Shown here: positions 46,301 through 56,959 of the stretch, piece after piece | Numbering within the stretch: the first letter of the stretch is position 1 | How the letters are laid out: each line of letters starts with the position of its first letter | Assembly (NCBI RefSeq): GCF_026212465.1 | Contig: NC_080063.1 | Span: 4,389,844-4,453,843, forward strand | Direction of reading: 5' to 3' | Source of the DNA: Amaranthus tricolor | Taxonomy: Eukaryota > Streptophyta > Magnoliopsida > Caryophyllales > Amaranthaceae | DNA length: 64,000 bases | The notes under the pieces: generated by a model | The model's database searches: none | What the model saw: only the letters and a program-made list of their open reading frames with translations | What the model was told of the DNA's origin: nothing | Program-made: the position numbers and the translations under genes

Positions 46301-47292
46301 ATCATCAAATTTTCAAATAATAGGAATATTTTTTTTTTAGGATTAGTAATAACAATTAAGCCAACCTTAATTCCAAAACATGAGTATTAGCTATATATAT
46401 CAATATATTAACTTTTTTATGGATTTGAAAAATATAAAAAAAATCAAATTGTATAACACCTAAAAAAATTAAGAAATACCCTAATGACTAATATTTAGGT
46501 GGTTTATGAGTTTGACTTCACATGCAAATTTGAAAAATATTAAGGGGCTTTTGCCAAACTGTTTATATCTCGTAGCTAGTAGTTGATTATATTGACCGAT
46601 TTAACCGGTTGATACATTGGTTGATTTGTTCAGCTGATTTTAAGTCTTAAGCCTTGTTAATATTCATAATAATAAGTTGTTTTAAGCTGTTAATTTTTTA
46701 AATACCAGCATTAAATGGCATGATCACCCAACTCTCAATTAAAATAAGCTAAAAATTATCAAATAAATTATTTTAAGAACACTCACAAACAATGATATCA
46801 ATCAATTACAACAAAAAGGAAGAAACCCAGAAAATTAATTAAGTCCAAAAATATTCCAGACAACTAACCTTGAAGACTAGTCATATGAGTGATCTCAGCA
46901 GGAATAATCCCAGAAAAATTATTGAAATCAAGGTACAGATCAGTAAGCTCAGTAAGTTTACCAATCTCTTTAGGGATCTCACCAGAAATTGAATTATAAT
47001 GCAAATAAAGCCCAGACAAACACTTCAAATCCCCAATTGCTGGAGATAATTTCCCAGTAAGTCCTCTTCCTTGCAACGAAATATTTGCAACTTTTCCGTG
47101 TTCATTGCAAGCTACTCCTATAAAGGATCCACTACTACACGGTTCACCATCATTTTCCCATGTTTTTAAAACCTTATTTTCTGGGTCTAATAAAGCTTTT
47201 ATGTCCATTAATGCTCTCAACTCTGTGTTTGCTAAACTGGGTTTCATTGAGCTTAAAAGAAGAAAAAAATTGAGTAGGAAATATTGAATCAT
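43306..47292 (-). CDS. LRR receptor-like pseudokinase (At5g51560-like), four exons, 682 aa
   Basis: Minus-strand exons 47292-46869, 45237-44977, 44889-44008 and 43787-43306 (2,049 bases with stop) join in frame at GT-AG sites. The start MIQYFLLNFFLLLSSMKPSL was preferred over an in-frame ATG at 47388 because it begins a clean signal peptide. The LRR N-cap (residues about 24-65, CSSGSFIGVAC) is followed by about five LRRs, a Cys pair region (RLCGVGFHALRAC), a membrane helix at about 308-331 (IVIVVVVIIASVVLATVGF), and a kinase domain with LGRGNFSTVYKG (416-427) and VAIK (Lys438). HRD is HQN (539-541), the following Asn is Lys546, and DFG is DSG (559-561), so catalysis is unlikely. These changes are shared by this family, so they are not decay. 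APEYVTTGRFTEKSDVYSFG is intact. It should act at the plasma membrane as a signalling co-receptor or scaffold; ligand unknown. A 1.6-kb intron 1 contains only repeats. Confidence 0.93.
43900..43975. repeat. TRIM-related LTR fragment in the receptor gene's last intron
   Basis: CCAACTCAACCAAAAGCTTA followed by AACTGATGG matches the LTR core of the TRIM at 62387-62946. A TTTCTAATATGATATCAGAG word precedes it. Only part of an LTR is present. Confidence 0.5.
45238..46868. other. Intron 1 of the receptor-like kinase gene
   Basis: A 1.63-kb A+T-rich intron. It contains a hAT-MITE-like end CAGGGGCAGAG near 45392 and nothing coding. Donor GTTAGT and acceptor GCAG bound it. Confidence 0.7.
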
Positions 47293-47570
47293 TTCTGCGT
47301 GTTTGGGTTTTTCAAATTTTGAGAGATTAAAACAAAAGAAAAACAGAGGATTTGGGGGGAAATTTGGGGTTAATTTCTGTTTTTCCACTGTGTTTTGTTG
47401 TGAGTAGTGGAGTTTGGAGGAGGAAGATGTAGTGGGAACATGGAATTAAGACGGAAGAAATTGAGGGGAAAAAGGGGGAGTTAGTAACGTATTTTCAAAC
47501 AGGAGATATGAGATTGGGTGTAAAGGTGATTGCTGCCGTTTTTAGTATTTCTATAATTTATTTTCATATA

Positions 47571-47896
47571 CTTCCTCCGTTCCATAATACTTGCTACATT
47601 TTCTATTTTTGGAAATTTCATATTACTTACTACATTTCTGTTTTTAGTAATAAAACAAGCATTTAAAGTTTTATCTACCCCTATTTTTATCCTACTCTAT
47701 ACTCTATACTCTATAATAAAATATATACTATACTCTATAAAGTAACCTAACAACCTATTTTTCCTTATTCTTTTTCAATTAACAATAATAAAATATTATA
47801 CTCTATAAAGTAAACAATCAGCTACAGTGTAGGTCAATCACTTTTCTTAATTCCCGTGCCCATGCAAATATAGCAACAATTATGGAACGGAGGAAG
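47571..47896. mobile_element. Stowaway-type MITE in the receptor gene's promoter region
   Basis: A 326-bp element with inverted repeats CTTCCTCCGTTCCATAAT (left) and the same word reverse-complemented at the right end; pairing continues through a TAGCAA/TTGCTA-like block. It is flanked by TA on both sides (47569-47570 and 47897-47898). Its left end lies about 280 bases upstream of the receptor start codon at 47292. Confidence 0.9.
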
Positions 47897-47898
47897 TA

Positions 47899-48325
47899 TT
47901 ACTTAGATAAGTCCAAAGAAGAGACGACTTACTTGAAAATTAAATTTAATATTTTATTTAAAAATAATATTTGTTTTCTATTTGAGACAAAATATGTATT
48001 CTTGATTAGATTAATTTTCAAAATAGTACTACAAAATAAGAGAATCACCTCTTAATGTAGATCAACATGAGCGACGAGTATACCTTTATGAAGGGTTTTT
48101 CCTCTTTCACTTTTAATGTGTATAAGGGAAAAGCAGGATTCCAAACTAGACATAGAAAAATAAACAACTACACATCAGAAACTATTAATCAAAATCGAAA
48201 AATGTCCTAATCTAAGGGTGTTTGTATGTTAACACCTTTGATTGAAATGTGCAAATCTCTATTCTTGACTGAAAGTTTTACCGTCGAAAAACCCTATTCA
48301 CTCTAGGAACTTTGAAATTCCAAAC

Positions 48326-48365
<40 letters not shown>

Positions 48366-48478
48366 GATTACAGCTTTACATGCTAGCTTGGAGGAAAAAG
48401 AGAGTTATATGAGAATCAAATGTAAAACCATTCCTTCTGAAAAATAATTTCTGCTCCAAGTGAGATAGAATTTTATCC

Positions 48479-48510
<32 letters not shown>

Positions 48511-49340
48511 CTATTTTGTTTAACTAAGTTTGCTATATTTTTACTTTTGTATGTGCTTTAAAATTTATTATTTTTTATATAAAATTAGACCATACCATTT
48601 TATTTATTTTCATCTGTATAATTATTTAACACTATCAACATAATTTAGGATTTAGTTAATTTTTCTTAAAAATTAAACTACTCTTAATATTTTTGCTAAT
48701 TTCATAAGCAGCAAACTAGAATAAGAGGGGTACTATTAATTTTTTAAAATTTCAAGTAGTATAGATTTCACACTTTATAACTGAGATTTTGATTTGATTA
48801 GTTTAATGATTGTGGAGTATTTAATATTAGTAGGGACATAGATTTTGCTGCACCGTTATATAATTAATAGTAATATAATAGCAGAAATGGACAAATTTTG
48901 TAGGAGGAAACAAGATGGCTTGATTAGTGGCCAATTACCACCTTCTTTTTCACTTTATTGTTAATTTACTTTTTCCTACCATCATTATTTTTTACTACTA
49001 AGCTATAATGTCACAATTCAAATAACATAAATTATCATCATCATTAATCATCATTCATCATACATACACTTGCTCGGATATTTTAATTTTGACAAAACAA
49101 ACTTTAAAGTTCGATATTTTTGAATAATTTTTTAGATTTTTTTTTTTTTAAGTTTCGAAAATTTATCCATCATCTTGGAATATTTTCAACTTTGAATTAT
49201 TATATATCTATTAATCCGATCTTTGTTATGTCTTTATTTGCTTCAACATACCTAATGATCAGAACCACCACAACCCTTTATCCCGTGAACCACCATAGCC
49301 CAACTTCTTTCCTCCACATCGGGTATACTGGGAGTAAATA
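47899..49340. other. A+T-rich intergenic DNA with ATT microsatellites
   Basis: ATT arrays at about 48329-48365 and 48476-48509. A word pair at 48235-48330 and 48430-48470 hints at an old repeat. No gene seen. Confidence 0.5.
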
Positions 49341-49344
49341 CATA

Positions 49345-49623
49345 CTCCTTCGGTTCCTTAAAAAAGCTGATTTTAATATTTTAATATTTCTTATGGTTCT
49401 CTACATCTTTCCCACTAATTTTATAAAAATAATTTTTTATTAGTTGTGATCCCTATAATTTTTTCACCTTCTTTTAATATTTTTTTTTAATGTTTATGGT
49501 TTCTACTTTTCTTCCATCAAACTTATTATTCAATAAAATAATATATCTACTATCTAAAATATTTTATTTTTCTTAATTCTCGTGAACATTCCTTGTGGAA
49601 ACTCCATTAAGAAACGGAGGGAG
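49345..49623. mobile_element. Stowaway-type MITE
   Basis: 279 bp between TA dinucleotides (49343-49344 and 49624-49625). The left end is CTCCTTCGGTTCCTTAA and the right end, reverse-complemented, is CTCCCTCCGTTTCTTAA. It has no coding capacity. Confidence 0.85.
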
Positions 49624-49629
49624 TATTAA

Positions 49630-52600
49630 AGATAAAATTATTAAAAAATAATCAATATGTGGGATCATTCATAGCGAATGAGGGAAATTAATAAGGTTGT
49701 TTTTTCGATAATTTTTCTTTTATGGTATTAAAATAAAAAATGGTTAGATTATTTAGAATTGAACTGTTGAATAGAAGTAAAAAATATATAAATATAAGAA
49801 TAATAACAATAAACTGAATGGAGCATAATTATTTCTAAATTAATATGCACTGAATTTCAATTTTACTATAGTGGGCAAGTTGTTATATCCTTCCAATTTA
49901 TTCGATTACAATAAATGTATTTCAGGTTGTTTAGGTTTAGTTTTTTTTTTTAGGATTGAACTGTATATATATACCTCATTGTTGTTGTTAATTAAAATAT
50001 TTTCAATTTCAAAATTGGTCTAAGTGTATAAACGTAATTAAGGAGTTGTTTGGGTTGCGAGATACAAATTGTTAGGCTTTTAAGTGAGACTAAAGATAGA
50101 AATTCTCAATGCTCAAAATATTTAGTTTTCACATTTTTCTCTAGCTTGCTCTCATTTTTCTTTAATCTAATACTACTATAACTTTGTTTTCAAGTCTAAC
50201 CATAATTACGGATTATTATAAGACAAATTCATAATTAAAATCGTCTCATGGTGAGACGGTCTTATACAAGACTTGCTCTAATTATAAAAAGACGGCATAA
50301 TTAAAATGACCCATAACATTTCAAATTTAGTCCTAATAACAAAATCTAAATTTTATGAAAAATCCAAGTTTCAATTATTCTCAAATTTATCTAAATTTTA
50401 TGAATAGCCCTTAATTTTTTAAGTGCATGATACAAACTTATCATTTCAAAAATCTAAATGTCTCTAGCTAATATGATTATGCAACTAAAACTCCTTTTTA
50501 ATTTTAAAATTTCACAATAAATATATTTTAAATATCTAACACCTCAAGGTCCCTAAACTTGACATCTAGGTGATGATGAGGTTAAGAAACATTCGAAGAG
50601 AAACAAAAAGGACAAACGATTCCAAATCAATTCAATTATACTTCATCATTTATTTTCTTAAGAAAGAATATACGTTATGATTAATTAGAAGACGATATAT
50701 TATATTTTTATTAAAAAAAAATAAAAAAATTTAGACGTACAACTATCAAATTTTATTTATAAGAAGTTATGCCCAAAAGATTGAATATATAGCACAAGCA
50801 AATTTCAAACGATCATCATTTCTCGCTCAGTTATCGGAATTGGGTATATAATTTATCATTGGAAAGATCTTGAAATTTAGGTTCTAATGCCACAAACGTT
50901 GCAGTAATGTGATTTCCTATCAAAAAAAGAGTGATCATGTATCAAATTTCAACACAAAATGTGTGAATAGATTTATTTTTCGATTTTAAAAAATTATTTT
51001 CTTTTTTAAAATTAGTAATTTTTATTTTAATTCAATTATTATTAAAAAAAATTAGTTTAGTAATAATAATGATTGATTTTATAATTAAATATAGATTTAA
51101 GAGCATTTTAGTAATTTCAATAATAAGGGTGACAACAAAATGAAAAGATTGGCGAACTTTATCAATTGGGTATGGGGGTTAAATAGTAAATTCAATAAAT
51201 GTTGATTTTACGCTAAAAGAAGTCATTCTCCTTTGTTTTGGTTCTTCCATTGAAGTGAAGTTATTTAGACATACTATATCATATCAATATGATGCGATAT
51301 GTATGAATGATCCTCTTTGCCAATTGCACATTTACTATCGTATTCCATGTGCTTCCATAATTGTCTCTACTCTCTATTATAGGATGTTCTTTCTGTTTTA
51401 TTTCAATGAAAAAATAATAAAATATCAAACTAGGAGGAATTTTTTTATTTCACCTAAACCCATGAGATTCTCTCAATTTTCATATATTGTTTTGTGCAAT
51501 ACGGTGTATTTATATACGATTTATAATAATTTATTTGAAGTAAATTATAGGAGTATATGTTAATGCAATTTTTCACATTGGACAAAAAATAAAATAAAAT
51601 AAAAATGTTACAAGGAATTTAAACAATAAACAGTATTATTCATCCTTGCAAAACTTATTAAAATTTCCAAGTTAAAAAATGTTTGTTGCTTAAGCTTTAC
51701 ATTTCATATAAATAAATTGCATTTTTCATGAAATTTGGAAGTCAATTTTCTATGCTATGTGGATTACATCTATTTATCTATAAATACATAAATAATAAAT
51801 ATGGCTAAAACAAAATGCAGTTGACATTATTATTCTTGAAATTGTTAATAAAAGTGTTTGAAAATTAGCCTTTTTCTTATCTTTTTAGTTGATTTTTAAC
51901 TTTTAGTTTTATAATTAACCAACGAGTTAAAATAATGATAAATAAAGTCTTTTAATCAAACAACACTCAAAAACATACCTATAATAGATTTTTTATTGGC
52001 TTATGATTTTTTTTAATCAATTCCCAACTGCCATTAAATTGAAAAAATATTTACTTTTTAATTAAAGTAATCAAAAAGTAAGTAATGTAAAACTAAATAA
52101 ATACTTACAAAAGTTACGAAATCATAATTCTATTTGGAACATGATTTTGACTCTTCAGGTTTAATTTAACATATACTTTCAGTAACTCCTTTTATAAAAT
52201 AATTAAAAACTACTTTAAAATCAATTTTCCATTAAAGAAATCCGCAATTTGAAAAGTGAATAATCTCTTTTGACTTAGTAAAAAGCACTAGAAAAATACT
52301 TGACGAGGTAATTCAAATTTGAATGCTAAAAGGAGTAAACCTTTTTGTTACGGCCAGCTAAAAACAGTACTAGACTACTAGTAGTATTGCATAATGTATT
52401 TCCTCCGTCCCACCTATTTAATATTATTTATTATTTTGTTTGTTTTACTTATTTTAAAAGAAAACTTATTCTGAACGATTTAATTTTTAATTGATTTATG
52501 TTACATGAATTCTAATTTATAATTAACTATGAATAATCTCAGTTTTTGGGTCACATACTCAAGAACAATACTGTCAAATAGTAACTAGTTTTTTCAAATT

Positions 52601-53560
52601 AATGGCTAAAAAACAATAAACAATCAAACATATTAAAAATTAAAAGTTAAAATTTAAAAATAAACTTAATTGATTTCGCTTTTAATTTTCTTTTTATTTT
52701 TCAATTTTTTTATGATTTAATTTTGTATTTACTTTTTTTTATGCAAAATAACTTGTTGTATAGGTAAGAATTTTTCTTAATGCATTTTTAACAAACACCC
52801 TTATATTTAGGATTATTTATGTTTAATTAAAAGTTGAGATTATTGTAAGAAAATCAGTAAAAAAACAAGATAGATTCTCGTGCCAAGCACGATTAATGAA
52901 TTTTTTGAATATAAAATTAGTAATCTTATATGTGCAATTAAGTTATTATATGACTCTTAATTTCTTAAGTATATTGAAGCTACAAATTGATTTGTTTTAA
53001 AAACTGTAAAAGTATTACTATTAAATTGAGATTCATATTATTAATATATTATTATATAAAACATAACCATAAAATTATACACTAAATAATAAAATTACAT
53101 AAAATAATAGAAAATTTCTACACATAAAAAATAATATAAAAATAATTCAAATCTTTCAATGTCTTTGTAAAACCGATATCCTATCTTAATTATTAATTAT
53201 TATTTACTTAAATAATTAATGTGTAATCTATTTAATTTGTGCAGTTTTTTAATATAGCCATGTAAGTAATATATAGGATTATTTATGAAAAACTTTAAAA
53301 GTTATTTTCTTTTCTTAATTTATTACAAATTAATTTTAATGAAAATTATTAATTTACATAAATAATTAATATGTTTTTCGATAATTATCCATTGTAATTA
53401 AAAGATATTTCATATTTTAGATGATTGTATATGCCAAAAAGTTAGTAGTAAATAAGGTAAAGTTTTAAAATCTTTTGTAATTAATTAATTAAATAAATCT
53501 AATCAGAAAGATATTACATGATATGCTAAAAAATTTTTCCTAATAACAAAAAAGAAAAGA
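49630..53560. other. A+T-rich gene-free stretch
   Basis: Includes a small GTCTCATGGTGAGAC hairpin at about 50245 (AGACCGTCT family fragment) and a single Stowaway-like end at about 52398 (TTTCCTCCGTCCCACC). The open frame at 51255-51563 is A+T-driven and matches nothing I know. Confidence 0.45.
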
Positions 53561-53584
53561 GCAAAAATTTTTTAGTATAAAGTC

Positions 53585-54530
53585 GACATGTGTCCTAATC
53601 GTCTCTTCATTAGTATATTGTATCATTTTTAACATACTTACCAAATTAATGATATTGATTAACATTTTAGTCACATTATTCTACAGATTTCACAATATTA
53701 TTCAAAAATTTACACAGGTCTATAAATTTAGGAGAACAATATTATTCTACAGCTATTAAACAAATTTGGAAAATAATTTTTTTATATTAAAATATTATTT
53801 TCTTTTATTTTGGAAATAATATTGGAAATCATATTGAAAATGATAATGATTAACATTTTAGTCACATTTCAGTTTAGAAATAATATAGGAATTATATTGG
53901 AAAAAAAATAAAGATGTCTAAATCTTATTTTGCACTTTCAATAAATTCTAATATTTTAGGAAATGATTTTCAATAAATAATAAGCTGTCACGTCAACATA
54001 ATTGAGGGGGAAAATCTTAAATGAGAGTCTGACACGTGTCAGACTCGTTTCTTCATTAATAGTCTTTATAGCTTATAGATTATAGATACTTACCAAATTA
54101 ATGATACTGATTAACATTTTAGTCACATTATTCTACATATTTCACAATATTATTCAAAAATTTACACTGTCTATAAATTTAGAAACAATATTATTCTACA
54201 GTTATTAAACAAATTTAGAAAATAATTTTGCTATATTAAAATATTATTTTCTTTTATTTTGGAAATACTATTGGAAATCATATTGAAAATTGATATTGAT
54301 TAACATTTTAGTCACATTTCAATTTGGAAATAATATAGGAATCATATTGACAAATAATAAAGTTGTCTTGATCTTATTCTGCATCTTAAATAAATTCTAG
54401 TATTTTAGGAAATGATTTTCAATAAATGATCAACTGCCACGTCAGCATAATTGAGCGGGAAAATATTGAATGAGAGTCTGACATGTGTCAATCTCGTTTC
54501 TTCACTAGTAGTCTTTATAGATTATAGATA
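53585..54530. repeat. Tandem repeat of about 447 bp with possible Helitron-like ends
   Basis: Two full units and one leading terminus. The landmark GACAYGTGTC occurs at 53585, 54031 and 54480, spacing 446 and 449. The units share long stretches such as TTAACATTTTAGTCACATT, TATTATTTTCTTTTATTTTG and TTTTAGGAAATGATTTTCAA. At the end of unit 1 the word GAGTCTGACACGTGTCAGAC is part of a perfect 22-base palindrome (54025-54046); about 10 bases later unit 2 has CTAGT. A hairpin followed by CTRR is how Helitrons end, so these may be tandem non-autonomous Helitrons, but the 5' TC end is not proven. Confidence 0.6.
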
Positions 54531-54613
54531 GATTATAGATTGGATTATTATGTGTAGTTTTTTCTATTCTAAATCGTTTTTATTTTTGGACAATAATACA
54601 CTACTTTCTTTAT

Positions 54614-55166
54614 CGGCCCGTTTGGTACATGGTATTAGAGGGCGGTAATGGTAATAAAATTAAGTAATGAAAATTTTGGTTGTTTGGATGCCTTCAATGG
54701 TAATGGATGGTAATAAAATAAGGTAATGAAATTACCAAAAAGGGCCATTTTCATTACCATCAAACAACATGGTATTAGGCGGTAATGGTAATGAAGTATT
54801 ACTGTGGTAATAAAATAAGGTAATGTTGTTTCGAGCTGAAGAAAAAAAATAATGAAGAAAAAAAAGGTAATGTATGTAATTATCCAAAAAAATATTATTA
54901 TTAAAAAAGAATCATTAGATAGAATAATTTAGATACAATAATGCTTTTAGATACAAATGTACAATAATGAAACTAAGAGTCATTACTATTTTTTATTACT
55001 AACAACCAAATGCAATCAATGGAATATTATCTTCCATTACCATTCTTTAGTCATGCACACCAAACAAAAGAATCTTCATTACCAATTCTCATACCCATTC
55101 CTTCATTACTATTGCCATTACAACATTTCATTCCCATTACTTCATTACCATCAACCAAACGGGCCG
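54614..55166. mobile_element. MITE with 3-bp target duplication (PIF/Harbinger-like)
   Basis: A 553-bp element opening CGGCCCGTTTGGTACATGG and closing ACCAAACGGGCCG, flanked by TAT on each side (54611-54613 and 55167-55169). Inside, GGTAATGG words on the left face CCATTACC words on the right, so it folds back over most of its length. The 77- and 65-codon frames inside are by-products. Confidence 0.8.
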
Positions 55167-55169
55167 TAT

Positions 55170-56505
55170 GATCACATCCATATATTTTAACTCTTTTAAT
55201 TTTATCTATGCAATTTACTCTCTTTTTATTTATTATCACATTTTTCATTATTTTTGTCTTAGATGTAATGGAACAAATTAATATAGTGTATAGTGTATTT
55301 ATTAGTGTATAATGTATTTGTGTGTCTAAATGTATTTGGAAGATAATTCATAATAGCATGGCATGGAATCTACCTTCAACTTTCGTCCATTAGGAGTTTA
55401 GTCCTTTTCCTATTCCTACTTTCTTTTTTCATTACGTTTATGGGCCCATCTATTTTATTTGAGGAGCAAGTTTGCAAAGCACATTTTCAAAAAAACTTTT
55501 TCAAAATTTGAAAAGATTGATGCTAAAATATGGTGCTAATGCTATAAAACTAATAATTGCTTCTTTTATTCGTATGCATAAACTATATTTTCATGTCTCA
55601 TTAGTCTTGCCGAATATTTTTATGATATCAAATTTTTAGAAAATTTTTGGTTGCTTATAACTCATTATAAACAATTAGACAAACGCATTGAAATATGTAA
55701 AAAGATTTTTTGGTCTAAATAAAAAAACGATCAAAGTATTATATAAGTGTTACAATATTAGAGATGAGAGAGTATAAAATATATCTTTATCTCATTTAAT
55801 TTGTCTTAATTTTCATATTAATCTGTGACTCTAAGCTAATAAATCTGCTTCAATATTAGAGATGTGAGAAAGTATAAAAGTATTTCTTTGTTCTATCAAT
55901 CCACCTCAATTTTATTTTAGTCTACGTCAATAAATTTATTTTAATTTTATTTTTAAATATAACCCATAATTTTTTATATTATCTCCTATTTTTTAACTTA
56001 TATCTCACTATACTAATCAATTACACTCAATTTCTTATTATTAGTGTCAAAATTAAATAAAGCCAAATCATTAGTATAGTTGGAACTTGGAAGTCAGATG
56101 AAAAAAAAAATGGAAATGAGCATGTGAGGTGGGTTGACTACGAGCTTCGTAGAAAACTAATATCTAGGGAGTGGCGGACTGCCTACTGTATAGAATGCTG
56201 TCTACGGCTTTCCAATTTTCCATACTACCTTCTACAGATCTGTCTCACGGCAATGCGATCTCATATAAGATAGATTATACTACTATTTATATTATTGTTT
56301 TCATATGTTTTTCTCAAATAAAATTTACGAATTTTAGTGTCAAACTTTGAATACGATTTCTCATTGATTTATAAGAAAAAGCATATTCATGTGGAATCTT
56401 GTTAAATTCATTTCAATGTATACATTCTAAAAATCAACTTTTTAGAATTTTTAAAAACTCACAATTAAATAATTTTAAAGTTTATATTGGGATATGCAAA
56501 AAAAG
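55170..56505. other. A+T-rich intergenic DNA without recognised genes
   Basis: Contains a fragment at about 56380-56410 (CATGTGGAATCTTGTTAAAT) that recurs near 31440 and 59725, part of a decayed Stowaway-like family. Nothing else. Confidence 0.45.
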
Positions 56506-56508
56506 CTG

Positions 56509-56959
56509 CAGGACCATTCCTGAGGGTACTTTTGAGGTGCAACCGCTTAGGGCCCAACTCGTGAAAAGGCCCAAATTGAGTTAATTCTTACAATTAAAAA
56601 TTAATACAGCTAGTCTCTTTGAGAGACGTATCTCAAGCCCAGCCCATTAAAAATTAATGTCTACTTATATTATCCTTAATGCCTACTTTCAATATCTTAA
56701 ATGTCTACTTACATCATTCTTAATGCCTACTTACAATATTTTAAAAAATATATAATGGCCGGCCCAATTAAAGATGGTCTCTCACAAGAATTTGTGTGAT
56801 TAGTATTTGTATAAGCAGCTTCAAGCATGGATCAAACTTACAGTATTAGGTTTCTTAGTTAAGCGCATGACTACTGAACTACATAGTTGAAGAAAAAATA
56901 ATCAAAATATATAAAAGCCTTTTTCCCCTAGAGCCCACAAATTATCGGAAACGACAATG
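56509..56959. mobile_element. hAT-type MITE relative with a nested second MITE
   Basis: The left end CAGGACCATTCCTGAGGGTA and the reverse-complemented right end CATTGTCGTTTCCGATAATT resemble the ends of the element at 9716-10000, as do the inner words GAGGTGCAAC and GGCCCAAATTGAGTTA. Between them, at 56607-56805, sits a copy of the AGACCGTCT family. The 8-bp target duplication is not clear. Confidence 0.6.
56607..56805. repeat. MITE-like repeat of the AGACCGTCT family, copy 5, nested
   Basis: Left end TAGTCTCTTTGAGAGACGTA with AAGCCCAGCCCATTA, right end GGCCCAATTAAAGATGGTCT with CTCACAAGAATTTGTGTGA. The centre has three variants of TTAATGCCTACTTAC instead of the AATCACTTTAAG tract. It lies inside the hAT-like element. 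Confidence 0.6.

Noticed and set aside
47293..47388. Upstream in-frame ATG of the receptor kinase (32 extra residues)
   Set aside because: The extension would bury the signal peptide; the start at 47292 gives a normal secretory leader and family-typical length.
51255..51563. 102-codon plus-strand frame
   Set aside because: Composition simply reflects A+T-rich DNA and no family resemblance was found.
54957..55248. Open frames on both strands near 55.0-55.2 kb
   Set aside because: They consist of CATTACC/GGTAATG repeats inside a MITE with clear inverted repeats and target duplication.
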